A stretch of DNA of 64,000 bases, from contig CM077158.1 of NCBI GenBank assembly GCA_039583875.1, forward strand, positions 240,793,447-240,857,446. Reading direction: 5' to 3'. A program made the translations under genes and the position numbers. The notes under the pieces are model-generated. The model was not told the origin of the DNA and ran no database searches. It saw only the letters and a list, made by a program, of their open reading frames with translations. The DNA comes from Platanthera guangdongensis (lineage: Eukaryota > Streptophyta > Magnoliopsida > Asparagales > Orchidaceae). This document shows positions 49,874 to 60,870 of this stretch, piece by piece; within the stretch, counting starts at the first letter, position 1, and each line of letters starts with the position of its first letter.

Positions 49874-50080
49874 GATTCTATTTGTTTGGGCGTTTCGCAA
49901 TTCCGTTTTGGGCAAACGCCGCCGGAAGGAGAGTAAACAAATGAACCTCCGGCGGCGTTTGCTCCGTTTCCACCCACCCGCCTTGAGAAACGCCCCAAAA
50001 AGCTCCGTTTGGAGCAGCCACCTCCCCCCTCCGGTTCAAACTCTCCGTTTCCACCCGCCACCGCTAAAACAAATGAAGTC
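49874..50080. mobile_element. GC-rich MITE (array member B)
   Basis: Sits between TAA at 49871-49873 and TAA at 50081-50083. Ends GATTCTATTTGTTTGGG and ..AAACAAATGAAGTC are inverted repeats. The body (CAAACGCCGCCGGAAGGAG..) recurs at 51463-51655. Confidence 0.78.
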
Positions 50081-50083
50081 TAA

Positions 50084-50263
50084 GGCTCCGTTTGGTACGG
50101 TGGTGGTCATGAACATGGAGGTTAAATTGTCATTCATTAACGATTGCCTAAGGAACTTCATCCACGTTTATGTTCAACACAAATGGTGTTTGTTAGATGA
50201 TCTTTAACAAATGATGGTTTAACCCATACATTTACGACCATCACCACCACGTCAAACGGTGCC
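50084..50263. mobile_element. Tourist-like MITE (array member C)
   Basis: Begins GGCTCCGTTTGGTACGGTGG, ends CCACCACGTCAAACGGTGCC, followed by TAA (50264-50266). It shares the preceding TAA with member B. Confidence 0.85.
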
Positions 50264-50394
50264 TAAATTTAAGTGAGACATTTGTTCAAGTTTTAAATTT
50301 GCAAAGAGAATTCAAAGACCAATGTTCAATATTTAGAACCTAAAATAATGGATTGCTCCATTTTGTTCAAGTTTTGTCATTATGTTTGATCTTT

Positions 50395-50495
50395 GCATTC
50401 AACTTAACATCGAAGTAGGCTCTGTTTGGGGGGACTTATTTTCACCGTTCAAGTGGTTACGACCGCATTCAACTTAACATCGACGTAGGCTCCGT
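50395..50495. repeat. Rearranged Tourist-family half with short direct repeat
   Basis: From 50418 the first ~48 bp of the 7097-type element are present, then the 25-bp flank ATTCAACTTAACATCGA.G is repeated (50395 and 50467) in front of a second GGCTCCGT start, so the copy is internally deleted. Confidence 0.65.
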
Positions 50496-51462
50496 GTGTG
50501 AATATCCACATGAAACGTTAAATACCTGCAACACAGACTATTAGATATCCGCATTTTACAGTAAAATGCATCACCGCACTTTATCCCCTGCCCAGGGGAT
50601 AGCTGGCTGCAACTAGAGAGAATTTCAGATGTGTTTCTCTTACCTAATTTTCAGTGCGTGATTAAATACAACTATACTATCTGATATCCTATGTCAGCAG
50701 AGGCAGATCTAGAGGGGGGCTCGAGGGACACTAACCTCCTCCCCTCCATTATTTTTCAAAATGTTTAGTGTATTTGGATTCCTCTCGTCGAGGCAATGCA
50801 TTTTGACTACTTATACGTCAAAAACGGTGGCTAGATGAGGGAGAAACAATTCTGATAACATGGAAACGTTCAAATTTTTTTTGAAAGAAGCTGATGACTA
50901 ACCCCAATGTTAAAATTTTTAAAACCAATGACGCATTTAAAAAAAAAATTTGTGCACCCCAATTGTGAATTTGTGCACACTCATTATTAATTTTCTAGAT
51001 CCGTTACTGTACGTCACTGATATTTTTGTGAAATACTGCAATATTCTAACAATACCATCGTGCTGTCAAATAAGAGAGTATTTTTTGATTAATAATGTTA
51101 TTTTAGCATAAACTAATGGTTTGATTCGCAGTAGAATCTTGACCTCGGGTGAAAAGGGAAATTTTTTGGTCCGGGCCCCGTCTTCAGATTTGGAGACGGG
51201 GTCGTTCGCTTTTTTTTATTGCACAGGGTCTTCTTTCTCATTTTGCCGCATCTTTTTATTCTTCGATGTCATTACAGACGAGATTCGTAACCTCACATCG
51301 CCACTGTTTTAGCTATATCGTGAGTTGCTGTCGCTAATGGCAGAGACAAAATGTGTCCTGAATGTGAAGGAGAAGGTACACCCTGAATTTTGAATTGTTA
51401 TATTAATTTATTGATGGACTGTAAAAATGAAACTGAGGAAGAGCATAAATTTGGGAAGAAGA
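50496..51462. other. Intergenic, no gene seen
   Basis: Contains an 8-bp-stem hairpin ATCCCCTGCCCAGGGGAT near 50583. Small open frames at 51121-51337 have no recognisable family. Confidence 0.45.
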
Positions 51463-51655
51463 TACTCCGTTTTGGGCAAACGCCGCCGGAAGGAGGGTAA
51501 ACAAAAGAACCTCCGGCGGCGTTTGCTCCGTTTCCACCCGCCCGCCTTGAGAAAAGCCCCAAAAAGCTCCGTTTGGAACAGTCACCTCCCCCCTCCGGTT
51601 CGAACACTCCGTTTCCACCCGTCAGATCGACCCACCACCGCCGTACCAAATGGAG
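51463..51655. mobile_element. Second copy of GC-rich MITE B
   Basis: Collinear with 49900-50075. It ends CCGTACCAAATGGAGCC. A clear target duplication was not found. Confidence 0.7.
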
Positions 51656-52029
51656 CCTTGATATCATTGCGATCATTTTTGTGTGCCATCGAAAACCATA
51701 CTTGATATCCTTGCGATCATTTTTGTGAACACGGAAGAAAAGTTTCTTGCCGCCTACCAAAAATGTAGAATCATGAGGAGAAAAACATATTTTAAGAGCA
51801 TATAGTAATGAGACATTTTTTGTGGCAGTCGTGGCAGATCAAATAAGTGTACAATGTTGCAATCGTCAATTAATTTCTTACTTTCACCTGTTAGTTTGGA
51901 TATTACAGGTGCTGCTAACTCGCAGAATGCTGAGACAAAACATCTGGTTCACAAAACGTGCGTTCTACTAACCTTGGAGCTCCTCTACATCTCTACAAAA
52001 TAGAATAGATAAGCGGTTGTAAGTTCAGC

Positions 52030-52235
52030 AAATCTGAATGCAAGTTAAACAAAAATGATCGCAGGAAAATCGTAAATGATCGCAAGATATACAAAAATGA
52101 TCGCAGAATAAACCTAAATGATCACAAGATATACAAAAATGATCGGATGAGAAACCTAAATGATCGCGAGATATACAAAAATGATCGCAATATATACAAA
52201 ACTGATCACAAGATATACAAAAAAATCTCAAGAAA
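52030..52235. repeat. Minisatellite of AAATGATCGCAAGATATACA units
   Basis: About nine degenerate units of roughly 20-23 bp. The minus strand gives a repetitive Cys/Asp/His frame that is not a gene. Confidence 0.88.
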
Positions 52236-53382
52236 AATAAATTATTGCAGGTAGTAAAAAGAAATGCTAGGAAAACGAAGATCGCAATATATACAATTAA
52301 CGAGACAATCCAAAATTATTGCAGGTAGTAAAAAGAAATGCGAGGAAAACAAAGAAGTACTACCCTATCTCGACGCTATCTCGTGACATTTATTCAACCT
52401 TTTGCCTTAACCTTAAAAGAAATTGAAAACACGGAAAACGAAGAGCATATTACTTTAAACACCACTTAACGATCGACAGAGTAGCAAGAAAACAGAAAAA
52501 ACTCTTTGCAATTTCGAAATCGTTCACGGAATACCTAAGACCCGACACAATGAGGAAGACGAGTAGTATTTGCGATTAAAAATGTCGCGGAGATATTGTT
52601 AGTGATCACAGTATTAAATAAATAACTCGCCACGTGTCAAAATCGGAATGACCCTTCTCCAAATCGAAAGACGGCCGAGACCGAAAAATTTCTCCGTGAT
52701 ATAGGGTCTGTTTGGGACAGCTCTGGCGGTTGGAAAAGTTCTTTTCCAGCCGCAAGAGCTGTTATTGTCGCTGTTTGGGACAACTCTTAACTGAAATCGC
52801 TTTTCGAAGAGCCGCTCCCAGAGCTCTTTTCCGGAAGCCCCTCCCCCCTGCATTCAGCGCCTAAAAAATCGCTTCCTGATTTTTTTCCACCCTGCGTTCT
52901 TCTCCTTCCGCACCGCACCGATTCGCCCGTCGCCCTAGCGCCATTCCTGGGACCGATACCCCGTCTGATCCCAGCCCTCCTTCTCCGGCGATAGGCCACC
53001 GCCGACCCTGCTTCTCCGACGACGGCTTCCCTCAACACACCGATTTCTTCTCCGGCAATAGGCCACCGCCGACCCCGTCCGATCCCAGCCCTCCTTCTCC
53101 GGCGGTATGTAGAGATGGATTTTTCCCTTTCCGATTTCTGCTCTCCCCGCCATTCTCAGAGCCATCTTCATTGTGTTTTTTTTTTTGATTTCACATCTTG
53201 CAGGATCCATTGCTCCTACTGCCGACACCGATTCACCGTTCACCCATCCCGTCCAGATCTCATAGAAGTTCTTCCCGATTGGAAACTCTCTGATTCCAGT
53301 TGGCCCGCTTCCTTTCAGGTACTTGTGTTTATGAATTTTTTTATGTGCTTGAAATTATGTGTTTTTTTGTTGGTTTTGTAGG
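52236..53382. other. Intergenic upstream of the acetyltransferase
   Basis: 52236-52700 is AT-rich. 52705-52850 has a single GGGTCTGTTTGGGACAGCTC end of a foldback element. 52960-53105 contains a GATCCCAGCCCTCCTTCTCC / AGGCCACCGCCGACC segment present twice. No gene recognised. Confidence 0.5.
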
Positions 53383-53607
53383 GATGTGTGTGTGTGTGTG
53401 TTTGTGTGTATGTTTGTGTGTGTATATAGATGGATGTGTGTGTGTGTGTGTGTGTGTGTTATGTGTGTGTGTGGTGTGTGTGTGTTTTTATGTGTGTATG
53501 TGTGTGTGTGTGTTTGTTTATGTGTGTGTTTTTTTGTGAATGTGTATGAGTGTGGATGTGTGTGTGTGTGTGTGTGTTTGTTTTTTTGTGATTGTGCGTG
53601 TGTGTGG

Positions 53608-53642
<35 letters not shown>

Positions 53643-53705
53643 TGTGTGTTTTTTTTGTGGATGAGTCTGAGTGTGTGTTTTTTTTGCGGATGAGAATGAG
53701 TGTGT
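53383..53705. repeat. Long (TG)n-rich microsatellite
   Basis: About 320 bp of interrupted TGTGTG with TTTTTT breaks. All open frames across it are low complexity. Confidence 0.97.
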
Positions 53706-54051
53706 GAAATTGCACTAATTATTACGTCCGGGTGCTGGGAGATCGAATAGTGCTCGCGCGCGACTATGAACGGTTCCCCATGCCCTTAACCTTTTTAGTT
53801 TTCCCTCTCTCTAAATTGTGTCCCTTGATAGCTCCACGCGGCAACAACTTCTTCTCACCCGGTTCTAGATCTCGGAAAGGAGCCGGTTGTAATAATCGCT
53901 CGTGAAATTGTGACTGCTTCTTGACTGCTACCCACGTCAAAGCGCTTTACCAAAGCTTGGTGAGGAAAAAGAGAGAACTCAGAACTTCCCCGCGGGGAAG
54001 AAATCCGAAGAGATCGCCGCCGCCGGAGCAACGATCGCCTGTCCGGAGGAG
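53706..54051 (+). promoter_or_regulatory. Promoter/5' leader region of serine acetyltransferase
   Basis: Between the TG microsatellite and the ATG. No obvious TATA box; the last ~100 bases are GC-rich leader (GCCGCCGCCGGAGC). The start ATG at 54052 is the first in this leader in frame and gives the normal family length. Confidence 0.5.
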
Positions 54052-54933
54052 ATGCCGGCAGGTAATCAGCTGAGACAATATTCCGTGCCGACCTTCCCTC
54101 CGCCAGAATCGGAGGGCGAGGAATCATGGCTTTGGAATCAGATTAAGGCGGAGGCACGGCGAGATGCGGAGTCGGAGCCGGCGCTGGCGAGCTATCTATA
54201 CTCTACGGTTCTCTCCCATCCCTCCCTCGCCCGCTCCCTCTCATTCCACCTTGCCAACAAGCTCTGCTCCTCCACTCTCCTCTCCACCCTTCTTTACGAC
54301 CTCTTCCTCCACTCCTTTTCCTCATCCCCCACCCTCCGCTCCGCCGTCTTCGCCGATCTCCTCGCCGCCCGTCATCGGGACCCCGCCTGCGTCTCCTTCT
54401 CCCACTGCCTCCTTAACTACAAGGGCTTCCTCGCCGTACAGACCCACAGGGTCGCCCACCTCCTTTGGGCCCAAGATCGCCGCCCCCTCGCCCTCGCTCT
54501 CCACTCCCGTGTCGCCGACGTTTTTTCCGTCGATATTCACCCCGCTGCCCGAATCGGCAAAGGCATACTCCTCGATCATGCCACCGGCGTTGTTGTCGGA
54601 GAGACCGCCGTTGTTGGAAACAACGTCTCTATGCTTCACCACGTCACTCTCGGCGGCACCGGTAAGATTGGCGGCGATCGCCACCCCAAGATCGGCGACG
54701 GCGTCCTTATTGGCGCCGGAGCCACCATTCTGGGGAATGTTATAATCGGGGAAGGTGCAAAGATTGGGGCCGGTTCGCTGGTGCTCATTGATGTGCCGCC
54801 GAGGACCACCGCCGTTGGGAATCCGGCTAGGCTTATTGGCGGGAGGGAGAAGCCTGCCAGACACGAGGATGTCCCCGGAGAGTCTATGGATCACACCTCC
54901 TTCATCACTGAGTGGTCCAATTACATCATCTGA
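54052..54933 (+). CDS. SAT: Serine O-acetyltransferase, cytosolic type
   Basis: Transfers acetyl from acetyl-CoA to L-serine to make O-acetylserine, the carbon precursor of cysteine. It forms the cysteine synthase complex with O-acetylserine (thiol) lyase. 293 aa, intronless. The N-terminal helical SATase domain is at about 25-135, followed by a left-handed beta-helix of hexapeptide repeats at about 160-262. Catalytic residues equivalent to E. coli CysE D143, H158 and H193 are present: D161 (DIHP), H176 ([12 protein letters not shown]) and H211 (GGDRHPK). The C-terminus ends [15 protein letters not shown]; the terminal Ile docks in the lyase active site. G276 and M279 match the residues that confer cysteine feedback inhibition in plant enzymes (watermelon G277, M280), so it is probably inhibited by cysteine. 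No transit peptide is visible, pointing to the cytosolic SERAT1 group. Strong GC bias contrasts with its surroundings. Confidence 0.95.
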   Translation: MPAGNQLRQYSVPTFPPPESEGEESWLWNQIKAEARRDAESEPALASYLYSTVLSHPSLARSLSFHLANKLCSSTLLSTLLYDLFLHSFSSSPTLRSAVFADLLAARHRDPACVSFSHCLLNYKGFLAVQTHRVAHLLWAQDRRPLALALHSRVADVFSVDIHPAARIGKGILLDHATGVVVGETAVVGNNVSMLHHVTLGGTGKIGGDRHPKIGDGVLIGAGATILGNVIIGEGAKIGAGSLVLIDVPPRTTAVGNPARLIGGREKPARHEDVPGESMDHTSFITEWSNYII

Positions 54934-55130
54934 TTACCCCTGTAAGCATACAAATTTCTCATCTTTCTGCCATAATAAAATTCTTGCTGAATTGCCTGCT
55001 CCTTTTTGTTGGCTATGCTTGTTCAATCTGTTACCGGGATACATATGTGTTTTTATGTAATATATACTCATTTCCAAATCTGTTATGTATTCAATTAGAT
55101 TTATAGAGAAGTCACTGTGAATGCTCTTGT
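54934..55130 (+). terminator. 3' untranslated region of serine acetyltransferase
   Basis: A polyadenylation-type signal AATAAA occurs about 40 bases after the stop codon (near 54974). Further T-rich sequence follows. The cleavage site is not determinable. Confidence 0.5.
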
Positions 55131-55144
55131 AGTTGTATGCCTGT

Positions 55145-55359
55145 GGCTTTGTTTGGCGTGGTGGTGGTCGTCAATGCGGTGGTCTTGAACCGTCGTTCGT
55201 GAACGCCTGACCTCACATAAAAAAATCATGCATTTTATGCTCAAAACTAATTTATTTTCTTGGTAGCAGTCCTAACCTTGTCTTGCCAAACGTATATTCT
55301 ATGATAATGACGTTTTTGACCAAACTCACTAGAACAAATAAACCGCACCAAACGGAGCC
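55145..55359. mobile_element. Tourist-like MITE
   Basis: 215 bp, begins GGCTTTGTTTGGCGTGGTGG, ends CCGCACCAAACGGAGCC. The interior matches the CAAACATACATTC family at 9060-9205 and 45380-45531. The flanking triplets are TGT and TAT, so the duplication is degenerate. Confidence 0.75.
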
Positions 55360-55369
55360 TATATATTCA

Positions 55370-55497
55370 GATGAACCTGAAAGCTTTCCTAAGGTTGAAT
55401 AGATGAGCCTGAAAGCTTTCCCAAGGTTGAATAGATGAACCTGAAAGCTTTCCCAAGGTTGAATAGATGAACCTGAAACTTTTCCCAAGGTTTATTA
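55370..55497. repeat. Four 32-bp tandem repeats
   Basis: Exact 32-bp period (55370, 55402, 55434, 55466), unit GATGAACCTGAAAGCTTTCC.. . The fourth copy is most diverged. Confidence 0.95.
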
Positions 55498-55509
55498 GGA
55501 CATCTTTAT

Positions 55510-55779
55510 GCAAAATTTTTCTGTCGGGCCCCAGTTATAATTGGGAGTTGCTGGAGATACACTCATTTATGTCTGAGTTACAACTCCTTTATCCCAGATA
55601 CAACTCTTTTATCTGAGATACATTTATCTTTTCACATGTCACAATGTGGTTGAAATTAATGAGTTGTATCTTAAATATAAATGAGTTGTATCTGGGATGA
55701 ATGAGTTATATCTCAGATATAAATGAGTGCATTTCCAGCGACTCCCGGTATAACCGGGCCCCGAACGCAAAAATTTCGC
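55510..55779. mobile_element. Mutator-like MITE
   Basis: A 270-bp foldback with arms of about 60 bp, starting GCAAAATTTTTCTGTCGGGC and ending ..GAACGCAAAAATTTCGC. It is flanked by a perfect 9-bp duplication CATCTTTAT (55501-55509 and 55780-55788). The 9-bp duplication and long inverted repeats fit a Mutator-like element. Confidence 0.92.
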
Positions 55780-55788
55780 CATCTTTAT

Positions 55789-56610
55789 CGACGTCTTCTG
55801 TTGATTTACATTGGTTGAATAGTTCTCTCTTTTGGACAGATAATTTCATATGGTTTATATTTTGCTTTCTGATTATTTTATTTGTAACTTAACTATCATT
55901 TATTTTATACAAATCCCTCAGCCGATATATGCACCATATATGTAATTTTTGATAAAAAAGTAAAAGAAAGTAAAGGGAACATGGGAAGTTAGTGTTGGGA
56001 AAAACCTCTTGATTTAATATATGAGATTAATTAAGTGATTCAGGATGTGCATTTTACTCTGTATAAAAATGCTAAATGTATATTTGTACTCCATAGGTAA
56101 TAGGCAGAATGTCAACTAAATGGATAAGCAAAGATGTTGAAAGATATCTACGTACGTCGAGAAGTAATCAAGGTACCTTGATAATTATATCTATTTATGT
56201 CGGGAAGTATTTGACATACATCGATAAAAATTTCAGTTTATGTCAACTTCTCCAAAATCTAAGTATGTAAACAAAAACCAGACCACCAAGCATTCAGCTT
56301 GGTGCAGAATCAAAATACATCGAATAGTAATCGATGTATAGTTAAGCCTTACGTTGCTTAATCACAGAATAATAATTATGATTTATTAAGATTATGATGG
56401 ATTCATATTAAGCCTAATCACAGAATAACAATTATGATTTATTAAGATTATGATGTATTCATATTAAGCCGCTGTTGATATAATTAAGGAAAGATTTAAG
56501 ATGAAATATTCCACTAAATATAAATATCAGAATTGGTATATCATAGTTTTGACATATTCAAGCCAAAAGGAAAGGTATCAACTGAAGATATATATACATA
56601 CATATATATA
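55789..56610. other. AT-rich intergenic with a 56-bp tandem duplication
   Basis: 56359-56414 and 56415-56470 are almost identical copies. No gene is seen. Confidence 0.7.
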
Positions 56611-56616
56611 TATATA

Positions 56617-57375
56617 TATGTCCTCCGATATGTTCGACATGTCAATTTTAAGGGCAAAATGATATGTTTTTCTAAAAGAAATAAATTATTTCCTTTTGTA
56701 AAATATATGTCAACATGTCCGATTTTTTCCGATATTTTGGCCGACGCGATTTTTAAATATATCGTCCGCTATTTTATTTTATATTATATTAGCGGACTAA
56801 CAACATATGTTTAATCGCATATATATAATATTATGTATATTTAAATCGATTACACTTAATGTTTCAATTTTTTAACGTTTTTTTTGTTACAACTAATTTT
56901 GTATAATTATTTCATATTACAAAAAATATGACAACATTTAATACTTTTATTTGTTGATTGTTAACATGTTTTTAATATAAATTTAGAAGTTTGAAAACAC
57001 TTATAATCAATCAAAAAAATTTAACTTTTAAATATTTTTTATTTCAAATAAATGTATTGTTTTCAAAACAATTTTATTGTATACTATTAATTATGTTTTG
57101 CAATGTATCATTTTGTACTTATTAGTAATATTTTATTTTAGATACTATTTGATTATATTTTGTAATATACATGACTAATTTTTTATCTATTTGTTATATT
57201 ATTTTTCTATTTTTATTACATATAATTATAGTTAGTATATGTAAAAATAAAATTTTTATTTATAAGACATGGAAATTCGATATTTTAAAATATCTCTGAC
57301 ATGTCTCCGACTTCCGACATCAGACATTTAAAAACTCAATCTGATATATCGCCGACATCCTATATTTAGAACATT
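56617..57375. mobile_element. hAT-type non-autonomous element (copy 1)
   Basis: Starts ATGTCCTCCGATATGTTCGA and ends with CGCCGACATCC..AGAACATT. It is collinear with the element at 63002-63795, which has an 8-bp duplication. It lies in a TA repeat, so its own duplication cannot be read. Confidence 0.75.
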
Positions 57376-58163
57376 ATATATATATATATATATAAAGTCC
57401 CATAAAAAGAATGATATTTTTCTGAATCTCTTTTGTTGTCTCTAATTCTCATTCTTCTTGACTGTTTTCTCTCATCTCAGTCTGAAGGGTTTCTGCTACT
57501 TCTTTCAGATTAAGATCTCTTATTGTTCTTCCTTCTCCTTCTTACAAGAGCAATCATATATCAGATCAAGGGTGTATTCACAATGTGCTGATTTAAAGAC
57601 TCTTTCATAACTTTTGAAGACAAAATCTCATTGTGTAAAATCAAGAAAGCTCTTCTACATAAACTGCATAGAGTTTGTTGAATCTCTCTCAAAATGATTC
57701 AGTGGTTTTGATTTTAAGACTTTTCTTACCAAAAAACTATATGGTTGTAAGAGTCATTTTGTCAAAAGACTCGGTGGTTCTAAGAATTTTCTTAGCAAAA
57801 GATTCGATGGATTGATTCTTTGAGTCTCCTTAGCAAAAAACTTTAGCCATTTGTTGATAATGAATTCCTGCCTTTGGTAGAAGAGAATATGTACTCAATT
57901 TAAGGAGAACCTATATAAAAGCTTCTTGTGTCATCTGAATGAATTGCTATATGGTATATAGTCTAGATTAAATTTTATTTATTACTTTATTGATTTATAT
58001 AATTTGTAAATCTGTGGCATATGTTCTGTGATTGATTGTGAAAAGAAATGTTAATTACTATATTCACGCCCCTCTAGAGTGTTTTTTAGTTTGCTTTGCG
58101 CACTTTCAAATAGAATCAAATACTTTTTACCAATGTGGTTTTTTACTTGATCTTTTTTACAAA
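57376..58163. repeat. Probable copia LTR remnant
   Basis: Repeated AAGACTCGGTGGTTCTAAG / AAGATTCGATGGATTGATTC motifs, then a terminal CTATATTCACGCCCCTCTAGAGTG that resembles SIRE-like LTR ends. No coding domains are adjacent. Confidence 0.4.
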
Positions 58164-58232
58164 TTCTTCAAAAGGGTGGGGTGTGGGGTGTGGGGGGTGG
58201 GGGTGGGGGGGTGGGGGGTGGGGTGGGGGTTG
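58164..58232 (+). repeat. G-rich tract (potential G-quadruplex)
   Basis: About 65 bases of GGGGTGTGGGG/GGGGGTGGGG runs on the + strand. Confidence 0.9.
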
Positions 58233-58699
58233 CTATATATCAAGACTTGAGCCCGTGACATTAATAACATAACATTAAGTTTTTGGTTGAGGAGGTGACG
58301 CTTGAGATGCCTTATTGGTTTCCTCATGTTGTCTCGATGGCTGCTAGTGTAGGCTGGATTACATATTTAATGCCCTCCCTTAATTCAGACAGTAACATAT
58401 GTTGGGCTGATTTCTTAGTCCTAGGAACTTGTCCCTTTCAATTAACTTTGTCATTCTGACAACAAGTTGGCTTTCACTAGAAAACTGGATCTTGATCTCC
58501 TTCTCGACTTGCTCTTTGATGCAAAGGAATCAAAGCTCTGTGTGATTGGTTTAATTATGAAACATAATAGTTTTGATAGTGCAATGGTAGATTGCTCATA
58601 ATGGGCACACCTTTTTCTTCTAGCATCTTCTTCTTAAGCCTTTTAAGCTAGCCGGCTTCGCAATCTGCTGAGACTATTGTAATATATTCAGCTTCTATA
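58233..58699. other. Probable copia-derived stretch, no clear domain
   Basis: It sits before an RNase H relic on the minus strand and is likely a decayed part of the same or another copia element. Confidence 0.35.
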
Positions 58700-59016
58700 A
58701 ATGAGAGGGCTACTGTTTTCTACTTCCTGAAGGACCAAGAAATTAGTTTTCTTCTAGTTAGAAAAACATAGCCACCAGTGCTCTTTCTGTCCTCAATGGA
58801 TCCCTCCCTATTCAAAATCGCTAAAATCGTTGAGGATGTTGTCTTCTTATTTCTCATATAATATCCCAATGATTTTAGTTTCTTGGATGTATCTGAGTAT
58901 CCTCTTGGCAGCAAGGAAATGACATTTTTTGGTTTTCTTACAAAACGAGAATGATGCTTACAACATTTTGATATCTGCTCTTGTGTTTGGGAGTGTTGAA
59001 CCAAAAATAGAATCAT
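58700..59016 (-). pseudogene. copia RNase H fragment
   Basis: The minus strand reads ILAILNREGSIEDRKSTGGY and VFLTRRKLISWSFRKQ, the copia RNase H signature (DRKSTSGY..LISWxSKKQ). Stops follow. Confidence 0.8.
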
Positions 59017-59574
59017 TTTATTGAATAATAGAAGTCCCTCTGCTTATAGTGGAGGGTAATACAAGAGAATAAAAAATACGACGACTAATAATTCAAACAC
59101 TCCTTAAGTTTGGCATGTAATACTCTTCACACCCAACTGGCTAATAATAGCCGCAAATGTTTTTTCACTCAATGACTTAGTGAGGAAATCTGCAAGTTAT
59201 TCCTCTGAGTGTACAAAAGAGATACATACAATCCCTTTCATAGTATTTTCTTTAATGAAATGTCAACATACTTGATGCGATCGTATTGGACAGGGTTGTG
59301 AGTAATGTTGATTGCAACCTTATTGTCACAATACAAGATGAAGGGACTAGTTTCCAGTAAATCAAAATCATTCAAAAGGAAATGAAGTCACATCCCCTCA
59401 CATATACCATGAGCCATAGCTCTAAATTCAACCTCAGCACAAGAGCGGGCCATACAACCTGTTGTTTTTGCTTCTCCAAGTGACCAAATTAATCCCAACA
59501 AAAGAGCAATATCATGTGGTAGATCTTCTATCACCAACTGATCCTGCCCAGTCTGCGTCGATATATATTTCAAT
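59017..59574 (-). pseudogene. Second copia RNase H fragment with 3' LTR start
   Basis: The minus strand reads TTGCMARSCAEVEFRAMAHG then ..ILYCDNKVAINITHNPVQYD and DISL in shifted frames (59230-59480). A tract ACTTAAGGAG at about 59095-59104 precedes a TGTTTGAATT that may start an LTR, cut at about 59000. Confidence 0.72.
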
Positions 59575-59935
59575 TTTTAAGATATCATTGGGATATAAAC
59601 ATATACTAACTATAATGCCCCTACCAGGTGAGGTCTTCAAATACCTCAGTATTTTGTGCACGACATCAATATGTCTGACCATTTCACTTCAAATTCACTA
59701 ACAAATTTTAGTTTCAAAGCACAAATCTCATCCATTTCATCACCTTAACCCAACCATGGAGACAGTACAATGACACCACCTGTTCATTAATCTGAACAAA
59801 TGTTATTTTGGGCAGGTCCAAGTCAGCTACTTGGGTGGCTCCTTTTTTGCACACAAAGTAGCAATGTATTAGGAGTGGGTAATGATTGTGTTCCCATGGC
59901 CCACAACCTATTGCCAATGGCCAGTACTAGTCTTC
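59575..59935. other. Intergenic, no gene seen
   Basis: Nothing recognisable; possibly further decayed retrotransposon. Confidence 0.4.
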
Positions 59936-60578
59936 CTTTGCCTCAATGACTATTATAGCTCATTCAGCACTATTGGAGGATTGTCATTTGTCAACCCCTA
60001 ACTGCTCTCTTGTGGAATGAAGGACAAACTTTCACTTGGACTGAAGACGCTAAGACAACATTTTGCTACCTACAACAAATTTTAGTGGCTCCTGTGGCCT
60101 ACTACTCATTCACAACGGGTGATATATAGACGGTTCATTAAATAACGTAGGTGGATTTTCAACCCCCGACGTCTTTCCTGTGAAATGAAGCGTGACATAC
60201 TTTCACTTGTAGCATACATGCGGATATAACATCCTTTTAGCTACAACAAGCTTTAGTGGCCTTACTCGTCCTAATCATACCTGACTTCTCCATGCATTAT
60301 GATGGACTGTGATGTGTTAGGCACAAAAGTTAGAGCAATATTGATGCAGGTGCTCCACCTTGTGGCACACTTTAGTCCCTTGTTCTCATCCAAGACTTGC
60401 TCTCCTTCGGCTTAGGAGAATGAACTCATGGCCTTAGTGTTGACCATTTAATATTGGTGCCCCTACCTCTTTGGACGGTGATTTATGGTTCAGTTATCTC
60501 CTGGATCAGAAGATCTTCTTGCCAGCACAACAATTGTGGGTGACCATATTGTCAGGATACGACTTCATGATCAAGTTT
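59936..60578 (+). pseudogene. Ty3/gypsy RT end and RNase H relic
   Basis: Plus-strand pieces read TFTWTEDAKTTFCYLQQ, YRRFIK, VRAILMQV, ENELMALVL, YLLDQKIFLPAQQLWVT and LSGYDFMIKF. These are the gypsy RT thumb/RNase H motifs (FxWTxEAxxAF, YYRRFIK, ENELMALV, LLDQRxxxPx[11 protein letters not shown]). The thumb motif seems to occur twice (about 60022 and 60200). Many stops. Confidence 0.8.
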
Positions 60579-60870
60579 ACACAACAACACTCATGTCTTT
60601 ATCCCACTATAGTGGGGTCGGCTATATGGATCCTTTGTCGCCCTATCTTTTGTCATAATCTCACTAATGCGTAAGTACATCATGTCTTTCCTTATAGTTT
60701 CATTCCAAGTCTTTATTGGTGTACCCCTCCCTCTTTTAACATGCCTAGTGACTAGACTCTCACAACGCCTAACAAGAGCATCAAATGGTCTCCTTTGTAC
60801 GTGTCCAAACCATCTTAGTCGAGCTTCTCGCATGTTCTCTGCAATTGGTGCTACTCCCATCTTATCCCTG
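60579..60870 (-). pseudogene. RTE-like LINE 3' end, inserted in gypsy relic
   Basis: The minus-strand 89-codon frame reads MREARLRWFGHVQRRPFDAL and RGRGTPIKTWNETIRKDMMY, the conserved end of plant RTE-type LINE RTs. After it comes the short GTTGTTGTG tail, on the plus strand as ACACAACAAC at 60579-60588, directly against the gypsy RNase H. Confidence 0.82.

Noticed and set aside
52025..52231. Cys-Asp-His repeat protein on minus strand
   Set aside because: Product of a ~20-bp minisatellite (ATGATCGCAAGATATACA); spacing of Cys and His does not match any zinc finger.
53300..53715. Cys/Val-rich and Thr/His-rich ORFs
   Set aside because: Translations of the TG/CA microsatellite.
54164..54894. 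Pro/Ser-rich plus-strand and Gly-rich minus-strand frames over the acetyltransferase
   Set aside because: Alternative-frame shadows of a GC-rich coding sequence whose real frame matches the family end to end.
58164..58232. Interstitial telomere repeat
   Set aside because: Runs are GGGGTGTGGGG-like without the plant TTTAGGG unit.
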